Assembly: GCF_019139535.1 (NCBI RefSeq)
Contig: NZ_CP077073.1
Coordinates: 3,872,501 to 3,936,500, forward strand
Reading direction: 5' to 3'
DNA: 64,000 nucleotides
Source: Pseudomonas muyukensis
GTDB lineage: Bacteria > Pseudomonadota > Gammaproteobacteria > Pseudomonadales > Pseudomonadaceae
A program made the position numbers and the translations under genes. Below the pieces are notes generated by a model, which had not been told where the DNA came from, searched no databases, and saw nothing but the letters and a program-made list of their open reading frames with translations. How positions within the stretch are numbered: position 1 is the stretch's first letter; each line of letters begins with the position of its first letter. Below are positions 17,351 through 26,891 of this stretch, in pieces.

Positions 17351-20300
17351 CTAATGAAAATCCCGACTACGCACATCCAGCCCATGCAATAACGGGCTGA
17401 TGTCCTCCAGCCGCCGGGCAATCAGGTGCCGCACGCCCTTCTCCTGCTCCAGCCGCCCGCTGACCTTGAGCAACTGTGCCCCCACCAGCGCCCGCCGTTG
17501 CCGCTCGGCCAGGTCGCGCCAGACCACCACGTTGACCATCCCGTGTTCATCTTCGAGGGTGACGAAGGTCACGCCGCTGGCGGTTTGCGGGCGCTGGCGG
17601 CCGACCACGATACCGGCCACCGCCACGCTGTCGCCATGCGCGACGCCCGCCAGCTCATGGCAGCTGCGGCAACCCAGCGCCCGCAGGCGCGGGCGCAGCA
17701 GCGTCAAGGGATGCGGCCCCAGGGTCGTGCCCAGCGTGTGATAGTCGGCCACCAGGTCCTCGCCCAGCGTCGGCACAGGCAATTCAACCGAGGCTTCCGG
17801 CGCCGCCTCGAGCTGGGCGAACAACGGCAACTGTGCCTGCACCGCTGCCACTTGCCAACGCGCCTGGTGCCGGTCGCGGGCCAGGGCGCGCAGGGCTCCG
17901 GCGTCCGCCAGCCGCGCCCTGGCCCTGGCATCCAGCCCGGCCCGCAGGCACAAGTCTTCGACATCGCGCCAGGGCCGCTGCGTGCGTGCCTGTTCCAGGC
18001 GCCTGGCATCCGCCTCGTTGAAACCACGGATCTGACGCAGCCCCAGGCGAATCGCCAGGACGCCCTCGCCCACGGGCTCCAGGGTGCAATCCCAGGCGCT
18101 GTGGAACACATCCACCGGGCGCACCTCGACGCCCTGGCGACGCACGTCCTGAAGCAACTGGTCAGGGCTGTAGAAGCCCATCGGCCAGCTGTTGACCAGG
18201 GCGCAGGTGAAGATCGCCGGCTCATGGCACTTGAGCCAACTGCTGGCATAGCACAGCAAGGCGAAGCTGGCCGCGTGGGACTCGGGGAAGCCATAGCTGC
18301 CAAAGCCCTTGATCTGCTCGAAGATGCGCTCGGCGAAGGCCCGTTCGTAGCCATTGCGCAACATGCCGTCGATCAGCCGCGCCCGGTGTGGCTCCAGGCC
18401 GCCATGACGCTTCCAGGCCGCCATGCTGCGGCGCAGCTGGTCGGCCTCGCCGGGGCTGTAGTCGGCGGCGACCATGGCCAGCTCCATGACCTGCTCCTGG
18501 AACAGCGGCACGCCCAGGGTGCGTTCGAACACGGCCTTGAGCTGTTCCGAGGGGTAGGTGACCGGTTCCTGTTTCAGCCGCCGGCGCAGGTACGGGTGGA
18601 CCATGTCGCCCTGGATCGGCCCGGGGCGCACGATCGCCACCTCGATCACCAGGTCGTAGAATTTTTCCGGTTTCAACCGCGGCAACATGGCCATCTGCGC
18701 CCGTGACTCGATCTGGAACACGCCCATGGTCTCGGCGCGGCCGATCATCGCGTAGGTGGCCGGGTCTTCCTTGGGCAGCGTCGCCAAGCGGTAGTGCTGC
18801 CCGCGGTGCAGGGCCATCAGGTCGAAGCAGCGGCGCAGCGCGCTGAGCATGCCCAGGGCCAAAACATCGACCTTGAGCAGGCCGACCATGTCCAGGTCGT
18901 CCTTGTCCCACTGGATCACCGTGCGCTCGGCCATGGCCGCGTTTTCCACCGGCACCAGCTGGTCCAGGGGCTGTTCGGAAATGACGAAGCCGCCCGGATG
19001 TTGCGACAGGTGCCGGGGGAAGCCGATCAGTTCGCCTGCCAGCACCAGGATGCGCCGCAACGACGGGCTCTGCGCGTCGAACCCGGCCTCGGCCAGGCGC
19101 TCGGCATCCGGGATCCGGTCACTCCAGCGCCCGCAGCACTTGGCCAGGGCATCCACCTGGTCGCTCGGCAGCCCCAGCACCCGCGCCACATCGCGCACCG
19201 CCCCCGCGGCGTGGTAGCTGCTGACCACCGCCGTCAATGCCGCACGGTGCCGGCCGTAGCGCCGGAAGACGTACTGGATGACTTCCTCGCGCCGGTCATG
19301 TTCGAAATCCACGTCGATATCCGGTGGCTCGTTGCGCTCGCGGGACAAGAAGCGCTCGAACAGCAGCCGATGCTCCATCGGGTCGAGTTCGGTGATGCCC
19401 AGCACGAAGCACACCACCGAGTTGGCCGCCGAACCGCGGCCCTGGCACAGGATGCGCTGGCCACGGGCGAAGGCGACGATATCGTGGACGGTAAGGAAGT
19501 AGCTCTCGTAGCCCAGTTCCTCGATCAGCGCCAACTCCCTGTCCAGCACCTCGCGCACCTTGGCGCTCGGCCCCTGCGGCCAGCGCTCGGGCAGGCCGCG
19601 CTCGCACAGCGCGCGCAACCAGCTGGCCGGGCTCTGGCCCGCGGGCACCAGCTCGCGGGGGTACTGGTACTGCAGCTCGGCCAGGTCGAAGCGGCAGCGC
19701 TCGGCGAGCAGCAGGGTCTGCGCCAGCAGGTCCGCCGGGTACAGCTCGCGCAACTGCTCGAGGGTACGCAGGTGGCGCTCGCCATTGGCGAACAGGAAGC
19801 GACCGGCCTCGGCCACCGGGCAATGCGCACGGATGGCGCTCATGCAATCCTGCAACGCGCGCCGGCCACGCGCATGCATGTGCACGTCGCCACAGGCCAC
19901 CAGCGGTATGCCCGTGCGCAGGCCCAGGGCGCGCAGCGCGGCCAGGCGCCCCTCATCGTCGACACCGCGATGCAGGTGCACCGCCAGCCACAGGCGTTCA
20001 ACGAACAGCGTTTGCAGCCAGGCCGCGTCGCCGCCCTCCGCCGCCGCGACCCACAACGCCAGCAACCCTTGGTGATGGGCCTCGAGGTCCTCGGCAAGCA
20101 GCTGGTAAGCGCCCTTCTCGGCCCGTCGCCGCGCCCGGGTGATCAACGCGCAGAGGTTCTGGTAACCCGTGAGATCCTGCACCAGCAGGACCAGCTTCGG
20201 CCCATGATGCACCTGCACCTCGCTACCGATGATCAGGGCGAGCCCATGCTGCTTGGCCGCCTGCCAGGCACGGACAATACCCGCCAAGGAGCATTCATCG

Positions 20301-20425
20301 GTGATCGCCAGGGCCTGGTAGCCCTGCTCGCGGGCTCGGCGAAACAGCTCGTCGGCGCTGGAAGCGCCGCGCTGGAAGCTGAAGTTCGACAGGCAATGCA
20401 GCTCCGCGTAGCCCGGCGCCTTCAT
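17351..20425 (-). CDS. dnaE2: Error-prone DNA polymerase DnaE2 (ImuC)
   Basis: The 1024-residue C-family polymerase alpha subunit has an N-terminal PHP domain ([17 protein letters not shown]...[11 protein letters not shown]), the palm acidic motif [30 protein letters not shown], and a C-terminal OB-fold. The length fits DnaE2 (about 1020) rather than DnaE1 (about 1170). It works with ImuA and ImuB in SOS-induced translesion synthesis. The ATG at 20425 overlaps the imuB stop by 4 nt; the long upstream extension of the frame is a shadow of imuB. It is the last gene of the lexA2-imuA-imuB-dnaE2 operon. Confidence 0.95.
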   Translation of the reverse strand: MKAPGYAELHCLSNFSFQRGASSADELFRRAREQGYQALAITDECSLAGIVRAWQAAKQHGLALIIGSEVQVHHGPKLVLLVQDLTGYQNLCALITRARRRAEKGAYQLLAEDLEAHHQGLLALWVAAAEGGDAAWLQTLFVERLWLAVHLHRGVDDEGRLAALRALGLRTGIPLVACGDVHMHARGRRALQDCMSAIRAHCPVAEAGRFLFANGERHLRTLEQLRELYPADLLAQTLLLAERCRFDLAELQYQYPRELVPAGQSPASWLRALCERGLPERWPQGPSAKVREVLDRELALIEELGYESYFLTVHDIVAFARGQRILCQGRGSAANSVVCFVLGITELDPMEHRLLFERFLSRERNEPPDIDVDFEHDRREEVIQYVFRRYGRHRAALTAVVSSYHAAGAVRDVARVLGLPSDQVDALAKCCGRWSDRIPDAERLAEAGFDAQSPSLRRILVLAGELIGFPRHLSQHPGGFVISEQPLDQLVPVENAAMAERTVIQWDKDDLDMVGLLKVDVLALGMLSALRRCFDLMALHRGQHYRLATLPKEDPATYAMIGRAETMGVFQIESRAQMAMLPRLKPEKFYDLVIEVAIVRPGPIQGDMVHPYLRRRLKQEPVTYPSEQLKAVFERTLGVPLFQEQVMELAMVAADYSPGEADQLRRSMAAWKRHGGLEPHRARLIDGMLRNGYERAFAERIFEQIKGFGSYGFPESHAASFALLCYASSWLKCHEPAIFTCALVNSWPMGFYSPDQLLQDVRRQGVEVRPVDVFHSAWDCTLEPVGEGVLAIRLGLRQIRGFNEADARRLEQARTQRPWRDVEDLCLRAGLDARARARLADAGALRALARDRHQARWQVAAVQAQLPLFAQLEAAPEASVELPVPTLGEDLVADYHTLGTTLGPHPLTLLRPRLRALGCRSCHELAGVAHGDSVAVAGIVVGRQRPQTASGVTFVTLEDEHGMVNVVVWRDLAERQRRALVGAQLLKVSGRLEQEKGVRHLIARRLEDISPLLHGLDVRSRDFH

Positions 20426-21840
20426 GCGAACCAGCCTTGCAACCACAACGACCCGGGCGCCGCCAGGTCGCGGTAGGCCCAGCCACGCAGGCCATCGCGG
20501 GTTTCGACACGGTAGTAGTCGCGCCGCACATCGCCGCCGTCCCACCAGCCGGACTCGATGCGCTCGGCCGGCCCCAGCCACTGCAGCCCAGCCTCGCAGA
20601 GCAGCTGGGGCGTGGGCAGCAACCAGCCGGGGCGACTGCCGGGGGCCAGCAGCAGGCGCCCCTGGGCACCCTGCTGCGCCGCTTGCCAGGCGCATTCGGG
20701 GCGATGATCGGCTTCGGCGCGCAGGCCGCTGACCGCGTCATCGCCCAGCCGCGCGCGCAGGCGTTCGCGCAGTTGCTCCCAAGGCTGTGCCTGCTGGGCC
20801 CGGGCCTCGAACAAGGCCTGGTGCTGGGGCACGAAGGGAGGCAGGTCGGCGGCCAGCAGGCGCAGGTTGCGCACCGCTGCCGGAATGCGCAACGGCTCCA
20901 GGCGCCCCCGGGCCAGTTCGAACAGCATCGCGGCGTCACGCTCGGCGGCCAGCAGGCCGACCTTGAGCACGGTGTCTGGCCCTTGGGCATGCTCAAGGTG
21001 CAGTTCGAAACGCTGCACACCGCAATCGCGCCCGCCAAGGAACGCCGCCAGGTCGTTGATCAGGCGGCGCAAGGGGAACAGCAACGCCTGGTGCGACTCG
21101 ACGTCGAAGTTCAGCTCCAGGCGCGCCTCGAAGCGGTCGGGGGGCTGGTAGAAATCCAGGCCCAGGGTGCGCAGGCCAAGCAACTGATCCAGGTGCAACT
21201 GCACCTGGGCACTGAAGCGCCTGGCCAAGGCCTCGCGCGGCAGGGCCAAGACCTGCCCGAGCCGACGCAGGCCCATGCGGGCGAACGCCTCGGCCGCCTC
21301 CGCCGGCAAGCCGACCCGCGCCACCGGCATGTTCAGCAAGGCGTCGCGCGTGCGCTGTGGGCAGGTCAAGGCCAGGCCGTCATGCCCATTGGCGAGCATC
21401 CGCGCCGCCACCGGGTTGCTGGCCACGACGATGCGCTGGCGCAGCCCCAGCTCGGCCAGTTCCTGGCGCAGGCGTGCCTCGAACAAGGGCCACGGGCCGA
21501 ACAGCTGCAGGCTCGACCCCACCTCCAGCAACAAGGCCCGCGGGTAATGCAGGCTGACCTGCGCACTGAAGCGATAGGCCCAGGCGGCGAGCAACTGCTG
21601 GAGCTGCTCGAGGCGCGCCGGCTCGACCTCGACACAGCTGAAGCCATCGGCCAGGGCGCGGGCAGCCGTCAGCGTCTGCCCGGCGCGCAGGCCCAGGGCC
21701 CGTGCCGGCTCATTGACGGCCTGGAGTACACGGCGCTGGGTCGGTCCGCCGATCAGTGCCAGCGGCGTATCAGGGTCGTCACGCTCACGCAGGACGGTGT
21801 CCAGCGCCAGCTGGGGAAGCAGGATGCAGGCCCAGAGCAT
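20422..21840 (-). CDS. imuB: ImuB, Y-family polymerase-like mutasome protein
   Basis: The 472-residue protein resembles DinP/UmuC in fold. It begins [16 protein letters not shown], where an active polymerase would have a DxD-type catalytic start. The usual Y-family catalytic acidic residues are not evident, as expected for ImuB, which serves as a scaffold linking DnaE2 and the beta clamp. A candidate clamp-binding motif was not pinned down with confidence. The start is 6 nt downstream of the imuA stop and the end overlaps the dnaE2 start. Confidence 0.93.
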   Translation of the reverse strand: MLWACILLPQLALDTVLRERDDPDTPLALIGGPTQRRVLQAVNEPARALGLRAGQTLTAARALADGFSCVEVEPARLEQLQQLLAAWAYRFSAQVSLHYPRALLLEVGSSLQLFGPWPLFEARLRQELAELGLRQRIVVASNPVAARMLANGHDGLALTCPQRTRDALLNMPVARVGLPAEAAEAFARMGLRRLGQVLALPREALARRFSAQVQLHLDQLLGLRTLGLDFYQPPDRFEARLELNFDVESHQALLFPLRRLINDLAAFLGGRDCGVQRFELHLEHAQGPDTVLKVGLLAAERDAAMLFELARGRLEPLRIPAAVRNLRLLAADLPPFVPQHQALFEARAQQAQPWEQLRERLRARLGDDAVSGLRAEADHRPECAWQAAQQGAQGRLLLAPGSRPGWLLPTPQLLCEAGLQWLGPAERIESGWWDGGDVRRDYYRVETRDGLRGWAYRDLAAPGSLWLQGWFA

Positions 21841-21846
21841 GATCCA

Positions 21847-22467
21847 TCACCCCCGCCCCGGACAGGCGATCGGCGCCGCCGGTGGCAGGCCGCCCCGGCA
21901 CTTGAGCACGCGCCATTGTGCCGGCCGGGTGTCGATGGCGATGCGCAGGGCCGCAGGCGACGGGTTGTGCGCGGCCTGCTGCCCGCGGCAGGCAAAGGCC
22001 AGGGCCTCGCCGGTCTCCGCCGCGACTTGCAGGCGCCGCAGCGCGCGGTCGTCGGCGCGCTCCGGCCAACACAACACCGCCGCGCAGCTGCCCGAACGCA
22101 GGCATTGCTCCGCCGCCCACAAACTGTCGCTGCCCTGGGCCGCGACCTGCACCAGCCTGGCCAGGTCCACCCCCGCCGCCTGCCAGGCCGGGGCATAGGG
22201 AATGAAGGGTGGCGCCACCAGCACCACCCGCTCACCCGCCGTCGTCAGCCGCGCCAGCGTCGGCCACAGCAACTGCAGCTCGCCACTGCCCGGGCTGGCC
22301 AGCAGCAGTTCGCTGAGCGCCGCGGCCGGCCAGCCACCATCGGGCAGCCGCGCATCGAGGGCGGCATGGCCGCTGGGCTGCAAGGCCTGCGGGCGCGCCT
22401 GGGCTTGCCGCCCGCGCCAGACCTGGCGCTGGTCGAGCAAGCGCTCGAGGTCGACCACCGCGCCCAT
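21847..22467 (-). CDS. imuA: ImuA (SulA/RecA-like) translesion synthesis protein
   Basis: The 206-residue protein is of the ImuA family, a short RecA-fold relative with SELLLASPGSGELQLLWPTLA near residue 50 in place of an intact Walker A, and VVLVAPPFIPYAPAW near 80. It partners ImuB and DnaE2 in DNA-damage mutagenesis. The ATG shares one base with the lexA2 stop codon (TGATG), showing tight coupling; a TTG one codon earlier is less likely. Confidence 0.9.
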   Translation of the reverse strand: MGAVVDLERLLDQRQVWRGRQAQARPQALQPSGHAALDARLPDGGWPAAALSELLLASPGSGELQLLWPTLARLTTAGERVVLVAPPFIPYAPAWQAAGVDLARLVQVAAQGSDSLWAAEQCLRSGSCAAVLCWPERADDRALRRLQVAAETGEALAFACRGQQAAHNPSPAALRIAIDTRPAQWRVLKCRGGLPPAAPIACPGRG

Positions 22468-23084
22468 CAATCGCGCCTCAGCAGGCCGCAGAACACGCCC
22501 TCGATGAACAACTCGCGCTCCGGACCGACGTCAATCGGCGCATAGGCGGGGTTGCGCGGCAACAGGCGATAGCCGTCACGGGTGCGTTGCAAGCGCTTGA
22601 TGGTCACCTCGCCATCGAGCCGGGCGACCACGATCTGCCCATCGCGGGCCTCACCCTGCTGGCGAATGCCGACCAGGTCGCCGTCGAAGATGCCGTCGTC
22701 GATCATCGAATCGCCACGCACCTTGAGCAGGTAGTCCGGGGTGCGGCGGAACAGGCTGGGGTCGAGCAGCAGTTGCTCGTGGATGCCGAGGTCCGGGCCG
22801 ATGGGGGCACCCGCGGCGACCTGGCCGAGCACGGGCACCTCGAGGATTTCCGGGCGGCGCAAGGGTTCGGCCAGGCGGATGCCCCGTGCCTGGTTGGGGG
22901 TGACGTCGATGAAACCGGCCTGGTGCAGGGCGGTGATGTGTTTGCGCGCCACGCTGCGCGAGGCGAAACCGAAGCGCTCGGCGATGTCGGCCAGCGACGG
23001 CGGCTGGCCTTGATCGGTGATGCGCTCGCGGATGAACGCGAGGATGGCGCGGCGTTTGGGGGTCAGATTGTCCATGGAGCACAT
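22467..23084 (-). CDS. lexA: LexA2 SOS repressor
   Basis: The 205-residue repressor has an N-terminal winged helix-turn-helix (SLADIAERFGFASRSVARKHI, the ARKH recognition helix typical of LexA2) and a C-terminal S24 autoprotease. Its cleavage site is Ala-Gly in GQVAAGAPIG, the nucleophile is Ser in VRGDSMIDDG, and the Lys is in VARLDGEVTIKRL. It heads the imuA-imuB-dnaE2 operon and should repress it until RecA triggers cleavage. Two starts are possible: the ATG at 23084 has AAGAG five bases upstream and is preferred, while the ATG at 23075 (MDNLTPKRR) has no ribosome binding site. The operator overlaps the start. Confidence 0.94.
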   Translation of the reverse strand: MCSMDNLTPKRRAILAFIRERITDQGQPPSLADIAERFGFASRSVARKHITALHQAGFIDVTPNQARGIRLAEPLRRPEILEVPVLGQVAAGAPIGPDLGIHEQLLLDPSLFRRTPDYLLKVRGDSMIDDGIFDGDLVGIRQQGEARDGQIVVARLDGEVTIKRLQRTRDGYRLLPRNPAYAPIDVGPERELFIEGVFCGLLRRD

Positions 23085-23090
23085 TTGTAC
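23079..23090 (-). promoter_or_regulatory. LexA2 operator
   Basis: The minus strand reads GTAC-AAAT-GTGC, the GTAC-N4-GTGC box reported for LexA2 of P. putida and relatives, not the CTG-N10-CAG box of LexA1. It covers the lexA2 start codon region, consistent with autoregulation of the whole cassette. Confidence 0.75.
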
Positions 23091-23283
23091 TCTTTTCGGG
23101 TAACGCTGAACAGCCCCCTTCGTCGCAAGCTGTGGCGTGATCAAAACGGACAAGACCCAAAAGCGCTAAGTCAAAAACCCAAATCGACCCTGCCGCACAT
23201 CCCCCAAGCACGAGTTCCAGGCCGCCCACCGCCATCGAACCGATGCCCCCTTACGAGGACATCCTCACCCTCTGGCAGCGCAC

Positions 23284-24330
23284 TCAGGCCAGGCGGGGGA
23301 ACAAGCGCAAGGCGTTTTCCCGATTGACAGCCAGGCGTTGCTGCTCGGTGAAACCGAAGGTATCCAGCAGCCCGGTGAAGTGACTCGAGCGCGCCTTGTT
23401 GGCATAGGGCCAGTCGCTGCCGAAGGTGATGTTCTGCGGATTGGCGAATGCCAGCAGCGCAGGCAAGGCATAAGGACTACTGGACAGCGCGGTATCGAAG
23501 TAGAACTTGCGAAGCCGCAGGATACCTCGCTCGGTGCTCCCGTCGTCCGAGCAGACACGGGCCATGCGCTCGGCGGCATAGGGAAGGAACCCGCCTGCAT
23601 GGGAAAGGATGATCTTCAGTTCTGGGTAGCGTTCCAGGCACCCCTTCTTGGCCAGGTTAAGGGCCGCACGCGTGGTATCCAGGAGAAAGTCCGCAGCATA
23701 GGGTGGAATCCCGTCGACGGGCTCGGCCGGCAGCTCCGAAGGGTGGACGAACACGGTGGCACGGTGTCGGTTCAATACCTCCATGAGAGGATCCCACTCG
23801 GGCGCCCCGAGGTAGGTACCCCGAACGTTTGCCAGCAAGATGACGCCGTCAGCTTTCAACGTGGTCAGGGCGTACTCGGCCTGCTCGACGGCGCCCGCAA
23901 CATCAGGCAGCGTCAACGTTGCGAAGAAGCCAAACCGCCCGGGATGCTTGTCGACGACCTCGGCGCAGAACTCGTTGACCTCCTTGGCTTTCACGCGTGC
24001 TTCTGCATCATTGCCAAGGTGCACGCCTGGCGTGGACACCGACAGGATGCCGGTGGCGATACCGTTGCTGTCCATCAGGTCCAGGGCGCCCTCGACACTC
24101 CAGGTTGGGATGGGCAAGCCGCCGGCGGTAATACCTCGGGACTCGAGCCACTTTCCATAAAAAGGTGGAACGACATGCTGATGGGTATCGATGCGGCGGG
24201 CCTCTTTTGACGCGCGGCCACCTGCAGACTTGCTGCTTTCGGATGCACGGGCATCGCTTGGGGCCAAGCCAGATACCGCTGCGACGGTTGCGGCGGTAGC
24301 CATGGATTGGAGGACTTGTCTGCGATTCAT
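23284..24330 (-). CDS. Tat-targeted amidohydrolase-2 family (ACMSD-like) protein
   Basis: The 348-residue protein begins MNRRQVLQSMATAATVAAVSG, a twin-arginine signal (RRQVLQ) with a hydrophobic stretch and an ARA-type cleavage region near residue 30. The rest is a TIM-barrel amidohydrolase with HQH (RIDTHQHVVPP), the metal/His elements TVFVHPSELP and ILSHAGGFLPY, and FGSDWPY. Relatives decarboxylate aromatic acids or ACMS, or hydrolyse lactones. Export to the periplasm is unusual for this family. It is divergent from mhpR and its promoter copies that of mhpA, so it is probably an MhpR-controlled step that prepares a substrate for the Mhp pathway. The substrate is unknown. Confidence 0.82.
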   Translation of the reverse strand: MNRRQVLQSMATAATVAAVSGLAPSDARASESSKSAGGRASKEARRIDTHQHVVPPFYGKWLESRGITAGGLPIPTWSVEGALDLMDSNGIATGILSVSTPGVHLGNDAEARVKAKEVNEFCAEVVDKHPGRFGFFATLTLPDVAGAVEQAEYALTTLKADGVILLANVRGTYLGAPEWDPLMEVLNRHRATVFVHPSELPAEPVDGIPPYAADFLLDTTRAALNLAKKGCLERYPELKIILSHAGGFLPYAAERMARVCSDDGSTERGILRLRKFYFDTALSSSPYALPALLAFANPQNITFGSDWPYANKARSSHFTGLLDTFGFTEQQRLAVNRENALRLFPRLA

Positions 24331-24501
24331 GCTGCGTGCCTTTTTCGAGATGGATGAGCAAATGCAAGCCACCGAACAATCGACGCTGCCCCTGGCAGTC
24401 ATGTCGCGCCCCATCCAGTGAGCTAGGTCAGCCTGTGCGACCCGATCAAAGCGCGAGCCGCTCGGACCTGGCCGGCACAAGTGTTGGCTTGGTATTCGCT
24501 G

Positions 24502-24531
24502 AGTATAAGAATCGCGCCGATTGTCCTACAA
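24502..24531 (-). promoter_or_regulatory. Candidate sigma-70 promoter of the amidohydrolase gene
   Basis: On the minus strand TTGTAG (24531-24526), 18 nt, TATACT (24507-24502). Spacing and both hexamers nearly equal the mhpA promoter at 34656-34685. Transcription would start near 24495, about 165 nt before the coding start. Confidence 0.65.
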
Positions 24532-24548
24532 TGAAAAACCGCGTCGCT

Positions 24549-24563
24549 GTGCACTGGATGCAC
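24549..24563. promoter_or_regulatory. MhpR-type operator, amidohydrolase/mhpR side
   Basis: GTGCAC-TGG-ATGCAC is an inverted repeat with one mismatch, centred about 60 nt upstream of the leftward start site and 25 nt before the mhpR start codon. It resembles the E. coli MhpR site GTGCAC-N3-GTGCAC and matches the perfect copy at 34703-34717. It could activate leftwards and act on mhpR itself. Confidence 0.7.
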
Positions 24564-24587
24564 ATCATTATTTTTAAAGAGGTTTTC

Positions 24588-25382
24588 ATGAATATTGATC
24601 GAGGCTCCGACTACAAGACGGTGCGCGGACTGAGCCGTGGCCTGGCATTGCTCAATGCCTTGAACCGGCTGGACGGCGGCGCCAGCCCGACCCGACTGGC
24701 CGAGATTACCGGGCTCCACCGGACCACCGTCCGGCGCCTGCTGGAAACACTGCAGGACGAAGGCTATGTACGCCGCAGCGAGTCCGACGACAGTTTTCGC
24801 CTAGCCCTCAAAGTGCGCGAATTGAGTGAAGGTTTTCGCGATGAGCAGTGGATCAGCGCCATCGCCGCACCGCTGCTGGCGGAGCTTCTACAGGAAGTGG
24901 TATGGCCGACTGACATCTGTACCTTGGATGTGGATGCGATGGTGGTACGCGAGACCACTCACCGCTTCAGCCGCCTTTCATTTCACCGTTCCATGATCGG
25001 ACGCCGCCTGCCTCTTCTGCAAACGGCAACTGGGCTCACCTACCTCGCCTTCTGCAGCGACGCCGAGCGTGAACAGATCCTCACCCTCTTGGCGGGGCGT
25101 GAGGATAAAGCATTTCACTTGGCGCGAAATGTGGCGCAACTTGACAACGTCTTGCGCAAAGTCAGGCATCTTGGCTATGGGGAAAATTTCATGGCTTGGA
25201 ACTACGAAGAAAAAATCGCCTCCATTGCCGTTCCTGTCTTCTCCGGGCAGCGCTTGCTGGGCTGTTTGAATCTGGTGTATGTGGCCAAAGCGATGTCAAT
25301 CGAGCAGGCTGCACACCGCTATTTAGGCGCCTTGCAACATACAGCGAAGCTGATTCAAGAAAAGCTCGAAGCATCCTTATAG
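24588..25382 (+). CDS. mhpR: IclR-family regulator of the mhp genes
   Basis: The 264-residue protein has an N-terminal IclR winged helix-turn-helix (SPTRLAEITGLHRTTVRRLLETL, about 30-52) and a C-terminal effector domain ending with the AVPVFSG...GCLNL region. It matches MhpR, the activator of 3-(3-hydroxyphenyl)propionate catabolism. The ATG follows AAAGAGG with a 5-nt spacer. Unlike in E. coli, where mhpR is divergent from mhpA, here it stands at the distal end of the operon, converging on the porin gene. GTGCAC-type operators lie upstream of this gene and of mhpA, which supports the assignment. Confidence 0.88.
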   Translation: MNIDRGSDYKTVRGLSRGLALLNALNRLDGGASPTRLAEITGLHRTTVRRLLETLQDEGYVRRSESDDSFRLALKVRELSEGFRDEQWISAIAAPLLAELLQEVVWPTDICTLDVDAMVVRETTHRFSRLSFHRSMIGRRLPLLQTATGLTYLAFCSDAEREQILTLLAGREDKAFHLARNVAQLDNVLRKVRHLGYGENFMAWNYEEKIASIAVPVFSGQRLLGCLNLVYVAKAMSIEQAAHRYLGALQHTAKLIQEKLEASL

Positions 25383-25399
25383 TTGGAGCCCGGCGACGG

Positions 25400-25426
25400 A
25401 TCAGGCAATGGTCGTCATTGCCTGAT
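25400..25426. terminator. Hairpin between convergent mhpR and porin genes
   Basis: A perfect 11-bp inverted repeat, ATCAGGCAATG (25400-25410) and CATTGCCTGAT (25416-25426), with a 5-base loop, begins 18 nt after the mhpR stop. No clear T run follows. Confidence 0.55.
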
Positions 25427-25544
25427 GGTCATGCATTGCAAGGGGGATTACCTTGGCCTGCGGCGCTGAATATCCGGCCAATCGATTCTGTGTAGCCGTC
25501 GCCAATCCGGTCAGCAGCACCCCCTCACACAGAACCCATGCCAT

Positions 25545-26810
25545 CTACCAGAGCTTGATCGTGTAATCCACGTTGACTCGCAATTCGTTGTCATCTCGGT
25601 GCGAAGCGCCGGCAAGGAAATCATTGCGATACCAGGCATGGCGCAAACGCAGCACCAGACCTTTGAAGCTACCTTGCTGGACGACGTATGACAGTTCGAT
25701 ATCCTTCTCACTTTCGCTCAGCCCGCCCCCGCCAAATTTCGGCAGTTCAATATTGTCACCGTGCACATAACGCAGCATGCCCTTAAGCCCTGGCACACCC
25801 AAGCCAGCAAAGTCCTGATCGAACCTGGCCTGCCAACTGCGCTCCTTGGGGTTGAGGAACTCCGAACTCAGCGTGCCCTCGGTAATTACCAGCGGCTCGG
25901 TGCCGTACAGGTAAGGCATCGCGGTATCACCCGCCAGGCGCATGTAACCGATGCCAAGGCTGTGACTGCCCCACGCGTACGTGAGCATTAGTGCAGTATT
26001 GCGGTTGTCGACCGGTCCGGCCTTGGCAGCGCCCTCTTCTGCGGTGACGAATAGGCGCAAGTCACTTTTGAGCCGGCCTGGCCCCAGTGGGCGGTTGTCG
26101 ATGAAACCAAGAAAGTCCTTGCGGTAAAGCTCATCCAGAGCTGCATGGTAGTAGCGCAGCGTCAACGCCTCGGACCAGGCGTAATCACCGCCCAGGAAAG
26201 TGAAGCGATCAGAGGTGGCAGCGCCATTGAAGCGCCCGTTGGGTGCGGCGACGCTCATTTTCTGATAATCGCTGGAATCACGCAGGTTGATGCGGTCGAG
26301 CCAGCCTGCGTGAAGGGCCAGGCGCTCGATATCGCTGGAACGCAGGTAGGCGCCACGGAATGTTTGCGGCAACAAGCGAGCCGGGCTGGCGAAGGCAATC
26401 GGCAGGAAAGTGCTGATAGTGCCCCCTTGCAGTTCTGTATGCGAGATACGCAGTTTGCCGGTCAGCCCTAACTCGGAATAGTCGTCGGCAGGTTCGCGAG
26501 TGCTGCGATCAAATGGCAGAAGACCGGTGCCGGCGCGGTCGGCTGACGAATCCAGCTTCACGCCCAGCATGCCCTTGGCATCCAGGCCAAAGCCGACCGG
26601 CCCTTCGGTGAATCCGGAACTGACGTTGAGGATGAAGCCCTGGGCCCATTCGCGGGCAGCAGCCTGTGGCGTGGTACCCAGGTAGTTACGATCAAAATAA
26701 AAATTGCGCAACACCAGATCGGCGTGGCTGTCTTCGATGAAGCCTGCAGCCTGGGCAGCGCTGCTGCAGAGCAGGCCAACGGCCAGGAACATTCCAAGGA
26801 CCTTGTGCAT
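25545..26810 (-). CDS. OprD-family outer membrane porin
   Basis: The 421-residue protein has a signal peptide (MHKVLGMFLAVGLLCSSAAQA, cut after AQA) and then GFIEDSHADLVLRNFYFDRNY, the typical OprD start. It ends in an amphipathic strand closing with aromatic W (VNVDYTIKLW). OprD-family channels pass carboxylic acids and aromatic acids. It lies downstream of mhpT in the same direction, 81 nt away, so it likely admits phenylpropionate-type acids. An in-frame GTG two codons upstream is an alternative start. Several Pseudomonas aromatic-acid operons carry such a porin (BenF, PhaK and VanP types). Confidence 0.88.
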   Translation of the reverse strand: MHKVLGMFLAVGLLCSSAAQAAGFIEDSHADLVLRNFYFDRNYLGTTPQAAAREWAQGFILNVSSGFTEGPVGFGLDAKGMLGVKLDSSADRAGTGLLPFDRSTREPADDYSELGLTGKLRISHTELQGGTISTFLPIAFASPARLLPQTFRGAYLRSSDIERLALHAGWLDRINLRDSSDYQKMSVAAPNGRFNGAATSDRFTFLGGDYAWSEALTLRYYHAALDELYRKDFLGFIDNRPLGPGRLKSDLRLFVTAEEGAAKAGPVDNRNTALMLTYAWGSHSLGIGYMRLAGDTAMPYLYGTEPLVITEGTLSSEFLNPKERSWQARFDQDFAGLGVPGLKGMLRYVHGDNIELPKFGGGGLSESEKDIELSYVVQQGSFKGLVLRLRHAWYRNDFLAGASHRDDNELRVNVDYTIKLW

Positions 26811-26891
26811 GGTCACTTCACTTTCTTGTAGTTATAGGAAGTCCTGCCGCAGGCGCAGCAGGAGGCACGTAAGGTTGAACAGCGTGTGGGA

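Noticed and set aside
17351..20695. 1114-residue start for DnaE2
   Set aside because: The extra 90 residues overlap imuB and have no PHP-domain features; ATG at 20425 with a 4-nt overlap gives the normal family length.
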